Source: Dastarcus helophoroides (lineage: Eukaryota; Arthropoda; Insecta; Coleoptera; Bothrideridae). From it: a stretch of DNA of 64,000 bases. Shown here piece by piece: positions 58,978 through 64,000 of this stretch. The notes beneath the pieces were generated by a model. That model saw only the letters and a program-made list of their open reading frames with translations. It had not been told where the DNA came from and made no database searches. The translations under genes were made by a program, and so were the position numbers. Each line of letters opens with the position of its first letter. The first letter of the stretch is position 1. The stretch covers positions 37,046,931-37,110,930 of the forward strand of contig CM053326.1 of the NCBI GenBank assembly GCA_028583605.1. Reading direction: 5' to 3'.

Positions 58978-59085
58978 GATGCGCATCGATGGTAAAATCA
59001 TAAGAATAATCGATGTTAACGATATCTCGTAATGAAAACATCGATGTTTTTATAACATTGATGCTCTATGCGCCATTCACGGATG
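58978..59085. repeat. ATCGATGT palindromic repeat
   Basis: AGGATGCGCATCGATGG, AATCGATGTTAACGATAT and AACATCGATGTTTTTAT form overlapping palindromes. Confidence 0.4.
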
Positions 59086-59904
59086 ATAGAATAAGAATAG
59101 TGCACGGCCTATATTGGCCATGTATAAAAATTTGACCGAAATGCGTCTAGAAAGTGGAGCAGCTCCGACTGTTCTCCCTCTCGTTGAAAATCACTGGTCA
59201 TCTTAAGCGCGCAAGAGATCATAATAGCAATTGCAGCTCAGTTATTCTGTGGAAAGACTACAAAAAACTCACTTGGAACATTTTTAGATTTTTTCCACAT
59301 CACCTTTTGTAAAAAATATGCATGCATATACTAAGAAATCACATTAAAATTAAACGAAATCGGTAAGTTCTGACATTTCTCAACAGTTGTTTAATAGTCA
59401 TATTTATTTACTTCGTTCCTCATTGGTAGTAAAAATCCATCACTCCTGATATCACAAGGACGTACTACCTACTTTCTAGACGCTTTTTCGACACCGTTTT
59501 TTTTGCGGTCGTGCACTATCCTCCTTCTATAATCCGTGGCGCCATGTCTAATCAATAAATTTAAAATTCATACAAAATAGCGATTAACAAATTATTTCTA
59601 TATTTTCGCTCACAATGTTTCATCTTGTTATTTATTACGATGCAGGTAAACTATTAATTTAAAAGTATTAGCGAATTAAAAAGTATTTCCTACAATTTTT
59701 AATAATGGCAATGCTACTCACCATTCTATGGCGCTCAAAAATTAGATTAAGTAATATTAACATAAAAAAAATCAATTAGTTCTCAGTTTAAATAATAATG
59801 TATAGACGAAAACTCTGAGTAAATTACAGAATTCATTTTTCTAGGGCAAATAGTTCATTCTCATAAGTTTGCTCTCAAAAATAGAAACAACATAAAAAAA
59901 TTGG

Positions 59905-59972
59905 TCGATTAATCGATGTGAAAACATCGATGTTTTCAAAACATCGACATTCGATACGCATCCCTACTATCA
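59905..59972. repeat. Palindromic capped repeat
   Basis: AATCGATGTGAAAACATCGA, ACATCGACATTCGATACG and the cap GCATCCCTAC. Confidence 0.4.
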
Positions 59973-60039
59973 AACTGCATTCATAGAGGACGCTCAGTTC
60001 GCAGGCCACGTAAGATTGACAATGACAACTCTGAATTTT

Positions 60040-60123
60040 GTTCCGAGAAAAAACTCGTCAAATAATTAAAAAATGTGCTAATTTTGGATTCGTTTTTAGT
60101 GCAAATGGTTAACAAATACACAG
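60040..60123 (+). other. Possible non-coding first exon of Sec24AB
   Basis: ACAAATACACAG followed by the donor GTGAGT (60,124) pairs with the acceptor TTGTTTCAG at 60,724, 40 bp before the start codon. Inference from splice-site sequence only. Confidence 0.35.
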
Positions 60124-60764
60124 GTGAGTTAACCTTGTCCAGACAAACCGATATTTTGTAAGATTGTTGCCTTTTTTGGGCAATTTTCAACACAATTTGT
60201 ATTACAATAAGTTCAAAGGTGAAAAAATTTAGTAATTAATCCGATTAATATGTAGCTAAAAAACGTCTGGAGTTTGTTTAAAGTTCTGAAGGCCCGTTTT
60301 CTTTATTCCTTTTCAAAATAAAAACCGAGCGAATTATAATTTGAAGGTTATATGGAGTTTCATTGTCTTGGTCTTAATATTGATAACTTATCTGCAATAA
60401 TTGTTGTAAACGTTATTTTATTTTTCCATATGTGTTAGCAAGTGATTTTATTCTATACTTGTGTACTAGTAATTACCTGTTATTAATGGAGTGATTATTT
60501 TTATACTTTTAACCAGGATTTTATATTGGGTTAACCTTTCTCTTATAGATTAATCATAAGGTGGCATAATAGCCAATAAAAGTTAAAAATGAAGCTTATC
60601 CTTTCTGCAAAGTAGTCTAAAATCAGTATTTAAAGAGCAGTTTTTTAAGACAAAATAATTGTCTTTTCTCCTAGCTGTCTATTAGACTTTTGCATGTTTA
60701 CCTGATTTTATCCAATTGTTTCAGTGTGGAACTCGCTTAAATTAAATAACTAAATGAATTTACA

Positions 60765-63700
60765 ATGGCTGAACACATAGTACCCAATGGCATACCTCCC
60801 CAACTTGGAGGTTACGATGAAAAGTCTCAGTTACAATTCAATGGATTAAATTCATCAACTTCTTCAAGAGGTTCATCACCATCTCTTTATTCAAGTCAAA
60901 TACCAGCATCCCAGCTGCCCCCCGTTCGAACGTTACGAAAACCAACAGGTCAGTTGCCTCCAAACCATTCAGCTGTTAATACAGTCACTCAAAAAGTATC
61001 TCAGTTGAATGTTTCCTCAAATGTCAATCCAATAACCACATCAACACCAAATCAGTCCATCAACTTAAAAACTGGACCAATTATATTAGGACAAAATAGC
61101 GCATTTTCCCCTGTATTACCACAGAAAGTTGCTAGTGCAAATCAGGATTTTCAGGATGTGCCATTAGACAATAAAAGTTCTGAAAATGTAACTGTTTTGC
61201 AAAAAAAAGATAATAAGAATAACGGAAACTTGCAAAATGGCCATCAAAGTGCAATTTATACTTCAGCATCAAGTCATTTTTCTACCAAAGTGCATTGTGA
61301 TGATATGCATAAAAGACAAGAACAGGCTGGAGAAAAAGTTGGTCCCCAAGCACAGCAAACTGGATCAGTAGCATTTCCTAATCAGTTAGATCTTAGAACA
61401 GATTTAAATACATCTTCAGTTTCTGATATTGCACCAAATCAGCCATCAGCAATTTCAAGTGCCCCAAAAGAGCTAAAAGACTTTCCAAATGTGCCACAGT
61501 CTCAACCACATAAAGCCCAAATTTTGCATACACTGGGATCAACTCAAAGCACTTCCATGTCTCCAAATAATACAATGCAATCGGCAATAAATAAATCTGA
61601 TTTGAAAAATGCAACAAATTACGGTAGTCAACAGCAACCACCTGTTTTTAACCAACAGTTGTGGAATCAACAGCAGGTGCCAGATCAACATCATAACGCT
61701 TTTAATCTGCAAATTGGTATGGCTAATCAAGAAAAGAACCAAAGTGGTTCAAACCCCAATCAACAAGGTACTCAAAATCAACATCAAGGTGCCCACAATC
61801 AACAACCAGCTGTACCAAGTCAGTTGTCTGGTCATCATTCAACTGGGCTACCTTCAAATATTCCAAATCACCCTCCCAAGCCGGTTGTTCCAACAAATCA
61901 ATCTTTGGTAACTAGCAAGGGCCCAACACAATCAGAAGCTAATCCTTCATATGGTCATCCTAAAATATTAAATCAAACAGTTGGTCAACCTAGTTCTGTG
62001 ATACATCAAGGAGGATCAGGAAGTCAGTTTGGTGGCTTAAAACCGTTTGGACAAGAACTGATTTCATCAGGTCAAATCCCAAAACAAATTGGTACTATAC
62101 CTAAGCAACCAAGTAGTATGGCAAATCAACCAAATGTTCCGAAACAACCGTTAAATCAAGCTGTTGCATCAAATCAATATTCACTAAACCAAGGACACAA
62201 TTTTGGCCCAATTAATCAACCTTCATATTCTTCAAGTCAATCATTTGCCCAAAGTCGAGGACCAAGTTTCGGTCAAGGTTTAAAATCGACAGCTCAGACT
62301 TCAACACCGCTAGTTGAGCCTTCATCAGCTCTAAATATGGCCACAAACTCCCAAAATCGACCCCCGAATTTATCAAGTCAGCCCTTGAGTACACCAAATC
62401 AAGCAGCTAATTCTGCTTCAACTATGGGAAGAATTGATCAAGCTCCGTTGATGCAAACTCGACCACCTTCCGTTAGTCAACAGCCAAATGCAGCTTATCC
62501 TGGAACGCTGCAGACAAATCAACAACCAGGGGGTTGGAGATTCCCATCTTCTCAGCCTTTGAAGCAGCCTCCAATTCAATCCACGACGCACACATCAACA
62601 CAACAGCCAAATAAAACATTTACTCACTCCACAAATAACCGGTATAATCAGTCGCCAGTTCAGTTCCCCAATCAACCATTTGTGCACCCATCAACCCAAC
62701 ACCAACCCAAAATTCCAATTCAACCGTATGGAGTGAATTCTTCAAATCAACAACACGGATTGAATTCATCAAATCAACCTACCAGTCCGAGCTTTCAAAA
62801 TTTTAATTTGAATCCTGTTGTAAATACGTCGAATATGCCGGGATATGAACAGGTTCCACCCCACCTAAGTACCGCGGGTCCTGGTGCAACGCAAAATTCG
62901 AGATTACCCCAACCGGGTTCCGCGGCCCCCCCAACTAGCGCGCCTAGTTCAGCTTCGATGGCTCAACTGCGACCAACTATGCACAGTCACAGATACCCAA
63001 ATGCTCCAACAACGCAACCGCCGACTTTACAGCCCACCCAACAGACTTCGGTTTACGATCAGGGTTACAGGCAACAGCCGGGAGTTGTCCAAGAAGGGTT
63101 CAACAAGCTGTGGGGACGGGAACACATTGACCTGCTGCAGACTCCTAATATTCTGCCGCCTACGAAGATTCAAGCGCCTTTGGTGCAGTTGGGTCAGGAA
63201 AGTTTAGACGAAATGAATTGTAGTGCTGACATCTTTAGATCCACCATTACGAAGATACCAGAAAGCAGTAGTTTGCTGCAGAAATCGAGATTGCCCTTGG
63301 GGATCTTGATCCATCCTTTCAAAGACTTGACGCATTTGTCCGTTATACAGTGCAACGTGATAGTGAGGTGTCGCGCTTGCAGAACTTACATTAATCCGTT
63401 CGTGTATTTTGTGGATTCGAAACGTTGGAAATGCAATTTGTGCTATCGAATGAACGAGTTACCGGACGAATTTCAGTACGATCCGGTTACTAAAACGTAC
63501 GGAGACCCGACGAGACGACCCGAAGTCAAATCGAGTACCATCGAGTACATCGCGCCCGCGGAATATATGTTGAGACCTCCGCAACCGGCGGTATACTTGT
63601 TTTTACTAGACGTTTCCCGATTGGCCGTTGAATCAGGTTATTTGCACACCGTGTGCAACATATTAAAAGAGGAATTAAAAAATCTTCCAGGCGATTCAAG

Positions 63701-64000
63701 GACCCAAATCGGATTTGTGGCGTTTAACTCAAATTTACATTTTTATTCACTAGCTGAAGGTTTAAATCAACCCCATGAAATGACGGTGTTAGACATCGAC
63801 GATGTATTCTTGCCTTGCCCCGATAATTTACTGGTTAATTTGAAAGATCGTGCGGAATTAGTAATTGAATTATTAAATCAGTTACCCTCCAGGTTTTGTA
63901 ATAGTTTCGATAATAATTCGGCTCTAGGAGCAGCTCTGCAGGCTGCTTATAAAATGATGACTGCTACGGGTGGTCGCGTGACAGTTTTCCAAGCTGCCTT
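60765..64000 (+). CDS. Sec24AB: Sec24A/B-type COPII cargo adaptor, N-terminal 1,078 residues
   Basis: Sec24 pairs with Sec23 to form the inner COPII coat at ER exit sites and binds cargo sorting signals. The ATG at 60,765 lies 40 bp after an acceptor; an ATG at 60,754 is out of frame and closes after eight codons. The frame stays open to the window edge with no intron. Residues 1 to about 790 are disordered, rich in Q, N, S and P. Then come WGREHIDLLQTPNILPPT and the conserved lead-in NCSADIFRSTITKIP. The zinc finger has Cys869, Cys872, Cys890 and Cys893 (RCRACRTYINPFVYF, WKCNLCYRMNELP). The trunk starts near 930 with EYMLRPPQPAVYLFLLDVSR and runs off the end. The beta-sandwich, helical and gelsolin-like domains must lie beyond 64,000. 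The lead-in to the zinc finger favours the A/B over the C/D subfamily. Confidence 0.93.
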   Translation, partial: MAEHIVPNGIPPQLGGYDEKSQLQFNGLNSSTSSRGSSPSLYSSQIPASQLPPVRTLRKPTGQLPPNHSAVNTVTQKVSQLNVSSNVNPITTSTPNQSINLKTGPIILGQNSAFSPVLPQKVASANQDFQDVPLDNKSSENVTVLQKKDNKNNGNLQNGHQSAIYTSASSHFSTKVHCDDMHKRQEQAGEKVGPQAQQTGSVAFPNQLDLRTDLNTSSVSDIAPNQPSAISSAPKELKDFPNVPQSQPHKAQILHTLGSTQSTSMSPNNTMQSAINKSDLKNATNYGSQQQPPVFNQQLWNQQQVPDQHHNAFNLQIGMANQEKNQSGSNPNQQGTQNQHQGAHNQQPAVPSQLSGHHSTGLPSNIPNHPPKPVVPTNQSLVTSKGPTQSEANPSYGHPKILNQTVGQPSSVIHQGGSGSQFGGLKPFGQELISSGQIPKQIGTIPKQPSSMANQPNVPKQPLNQAVASNQYSLNQGHNFGPINQPSYSSSQSFAQSRGPSFGQGLKSTAQTSTPLVEPSSALNMATNSQNRPPNLSSQPLSTPNQAANSASTMGRIDQAPLMQTRPPSVSQQPNAAYPGTLQTNQQPGGWRFPSSQPLKQPPIQSTTHTSTQQPNKTFTHSTNNRYNQSPVQFPNQPFVHPSTQHQPKIPIQPYGVNSSNQQHGLNSSNQPTSPSFQNFNLNPVVNTSNMPGYEQVPPHLSTAGPGATQNSRLPQPGSAAPPTSAPSSASMAQLRPTMHSHRYPNAPTTQPPTLQPTQQTSVYDQGYRQQPGVVQEGFNKLWGREHIDLLQTPNILPPTKIQAPLVQLGQESLDEMNCSADIFRSTITKIPESSSLLQKSRLPLGILIHPFKDLTHLSVIQCNVIVRCRACRTYINPFVYFVDSKRWKCNLCYRMNELPDEFQYDPVTKTYGDPTRRPEVKSSTIEYIAPAEYMLRPPQPAVYLFLLDVSRLAVESGYLHTVCNILKEELKNLPGDSRTQIGFVAFNSNLHFYSLAEGLNQPHEMTVLDIDDVFLPCPDNLLVNLKDRAELVIELLNQLPSRFCNSFDNNSALGAALQAAYKMMTATGGRVTVFQAA

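Noticed and set aside
60754..60780. Upstream ATG as Sec24 start
   Set aside because: It is out of frame with the conserved protein and closes after eight codons; the ATG at 60,765 opens the long frame.

Overview
This is a eukaryotic, AT-rich window from an arthropod nuclear genome, almost certainly an insect. The evidence is short GT-AG introns (about 50-60 bp in many cases), abundant mariner-type transposons, and two conserved animal genes on the + strand. The insect order cannot be settled from the sequence alone.

Layout. 1-43,000 contains no recognisable host gene. It is a nest of mobile elements set in degenerate AT-rich repeats: four decayed DD34D mariners (about 2.5, 5.7, 14.5 and 19.4 kb), a PIF/Harbinger remnant (1.4 kb), a non-LTR reverse transcriptase remnant (9.3-10.6 kb, minus), a 6.2-kb element with about 1.1-kb terminal inverted repeats (17.6-23.8 kb), a minus-strand LTR-like sequence inside it (21.4-22.0 kb), a hAT element with 8-bp target duplications (34.0-37.0 kb) and an apparently intact DD41D Tc1/mariner element with 471-bp inverted termini (38.2-40.3 kb). 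Between and inside these lie foldback elements (families A and B here), short palindromic AGGGATGT-capped elements, tandem repeats, and a pervasive minisatellite built on AAATTTCGA.

43,040-57,027 holds a complete XMAP215/CKAP5-family gene (mini spindles, msps) with 21 coding exons. It encodes about 1,948 residues with five TOG domains and the C-terminal region. One frame break in exon 2 and at least three in exon 14 interrupt it; these look more like sequence or assembly errors than a dead gene. 57,028-60,000 is intergenic. 60,765-64,000 is the first coding exon of a Sec24A/B-type COPII cargo adaptor, running off the window: a long Q/N/S/P-rich N-terminus, the four-cysteine zinc finger and the start of the trunk domain.

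The two host genes are independent: a microtubule polymerase and a COPII coat subunit. The most interesting material is in the repeats. Two otherwise unlike foldback families carry the same hammerhead-ribozyme-like layout, with complementary flanks that differ in sequence but still pair and with base-pair covariation in stem II. Three transposons can be dated as insertions because related unoccupied sequences lie in the same window.
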